Assembly: GCA_017643965.1 (NCBI GenBank)
Contig: JAEPMM010000170.1
Location: 1-7,076, forward strand
Direction of reading: 5' to 3'
Origin: Marinobacter sp.
GTDB lineage: Bacteria > Pseudomonadota > Gammaproteobacteria > Pseudomonadales > Oleiphilaceae
Length of the DNA: 7,076 bases
Made by a program: the position numbers and the translations under genes. Each line of letters starts with the position of its first letter. The stretch's first letter is position 1. A model generated the notes under the pieces. It made no database searches. It saw nothing but the letters and a program-made list of their open reading frames with translations, and was not told the origin of the DNA. Of the stretch, positions 6,327 to 7,076 are shown in pieces.

Positions 6327-6965
6327 GTGCAGAAACTCGTCATCAAACCCCAGCACCACACCCCGTTCCAGTTTCTGCAGACGCTTGATCTGGTGATGCA
6401 GCGCGGCCGGAATGTCCTTTGCCGGGTTGGATCCCTCGGAGTCGGCTCGTTTTTTCAGTTTGCGGGCGAAGTGGGCGTAGCTGAAATCCGCCGGTGTCAA
6501 CAACGCCACGAGCGTGCCGCAGCCCTCATCAAGCTGGCGCCAGCGTTCGATGGGCAGGCGGATGTGAATAAAACTGCCGGTGGGCAGCTGGGCCGGCGGT
6601 TGCGGCAAGAGCCACTGGGCCAGCTCCAGCAGCGCGGGGTTGTGGCCGACCAGCGTGATCCGCGACGCGTCGCCTTTGCGCTGTAACCAGGCGAGCAGCC
6701 GCCGGTAGTCGAAGGTGTACAGCTCACTTCGCACATGGTGCGCGTCAGCTGGTATTTCCGCTGGCAGTATTCCGGACAGTGTCTTCTGCGCACGGCAGGC
6801 GTCGCTGGCATAAACGTCTGCCTCAAAGGCGCCGGCAACGGTCAGTGCCTTGCCGAGGGGGGCGAGCTGACTTTCCCCCCGGTGGTTGAGCGGACGCTCC
6901 CGGTCACTGAGACGATCATCAGCCCAGCTGGATTTGGCATGGCGAACGAGAAACAGGTGCTTCAT
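6324..6965 (-). CDS. sixA: SixA-type phosphohistidine phosphatase (N-terminal part of an apparent SixA-CHAD fusion)
   Basis: The 213-residue product has the histidine-phosphatase hallmark LVRHAKSSW at its start (R8 and the phosphate-accepting H9). It also has the conserved RPLNHRG, ASDACRAQKTL (R58), the SELYTF segment with a candidate acid E81, and TLVGHNPALLELA with the second active-site H108. SixA removes phosphate from histidine residues, known for ArcB and the nitrogen PTS in E. coli; the target here is unknown. The catalytic domain ends near residue 170, close to the 161-residue length of E. coli SixA. The remaining 40 or so residues, rich in Lys and His, look like the beginning of a CHAD domain and stop at its first signature His. 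I chose ATG 6965 from the family start MKHLFLVRHAK. ATG 6983 adds six residues and has AAGGA only two bases upstream, so it remains possible. The gene heads a group with the CHAD and DCC frames. Confidence 0.92.
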   Translation of the reverse strand: MKHLFLVRHAKSSWADDRLSDRERPLNHRGESQLAPLGKALTVAGAFEADVYASDACRAQKTLSGILPAEIPADAHHVRSELYTFDYRRLLAWLQRKGDASRITLVGHNPALLELAQWLLPQPPAQLPTGSFIHIRLPIERWRQLDEGCGTLVALLTPADFSYAHFARKLKKRADSEGSNPAKDIPAALHHQIKRLQKLERGVVLGFDDEFLH

Positions 6966-7014
6966 TGGCCGACCGCGTGTCATGGTCCTTCAGTCTAACG
7001 AATCTTCAAGACAA

Positions 7015-7076
7015 TTACGTGACTGCCGCCCAGCGCAGCGACACCGGCGTGACCCAGGCCAACCAGGCCAGCCATG
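7015..7076 (-). CDS. Possible 3' end of an upstream minus-strand gene (runs off right edge)
   Basis: Before the TAA at 7017-7015 the frame reads WLAWLAWVTPVSLRWAAVT, with G or C in almost every third position, like the tail of a membrane protein. It would end 31-50 bases before the sixA start, which suits an operon. The opposite strand is also open with high third-position GC from a GTG at 7019, so the strand is not certain. Only 62 bases are visible and no family can be named. Confidence 0.35.
   Translation of the reverse strand, partial: WLAWLAWVTPVSLRWAAVT

Overview
The window is GC-rich, with a strong preference for G or C at third codon positions in its genes. It carries a pel exopolysaccharide locus next to proteobacterial housekeeping-type genes. 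This points to a gammaproteobacterium, perhaps a Marinobacter- or Pseudomonas-like organism. The taxonomic guess is inference from gene content and style only.

Left part (1 to about 3839, minus strand): the start of a pel operon. pelA (3839-1062) encodes a secreted two-enzyme protein with a GH114-type glycoside hydrolase domain and a polysaccharide deacetylase domain. Three bases after its stop begins pelB, which runs off the left edge with its first 352 codons present (membrane anchor plus TPR-type helical repeats). pelC-G would be expected beyond the left edge. Together these proteins modify Pel polymer in the periplasm and export it across the outer membrane.

Middle (3840-5237, plus strand): a roughly 200-base AT-richer divergent promoter region separates pelA from a six-helix membrane protein of uncertain function (4039-4719, Frag1/DRAM/Sfk1-like). 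A YchJ-family protein with two SEC-C zinc motifs follows (4779-5237).

Right part (5255 to the edge, minus strand, convergent with the previous pair): a compact gene group transcribed right to left. A SixA-type phosphohistidine phosphatase comes first, then a CHAD domain (polyphosphate-binding family), then a DCC-family (DUF393) thiol oxidoreductase-like protein whose start overlaps the end of the CHAD gene. The most striking observation is that the SixA and CHAD reading frames are one continuous frame broken by a single TAG at 6326-6324. That TAG sits inside the first conserved H-x-x-R helix signature of the CHAD domain, so the two apparent genes look like one SixA-CHAD fusion of about 460 residues interrupted by one amber codon. 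A short open stretch at the right edge may be the 3' end of another minus-strand gene. No RNA genes, CRISPR arrays, insertion sequences or attachment sites were seen, and there is no gene-free stretch longer than about 200 bases.
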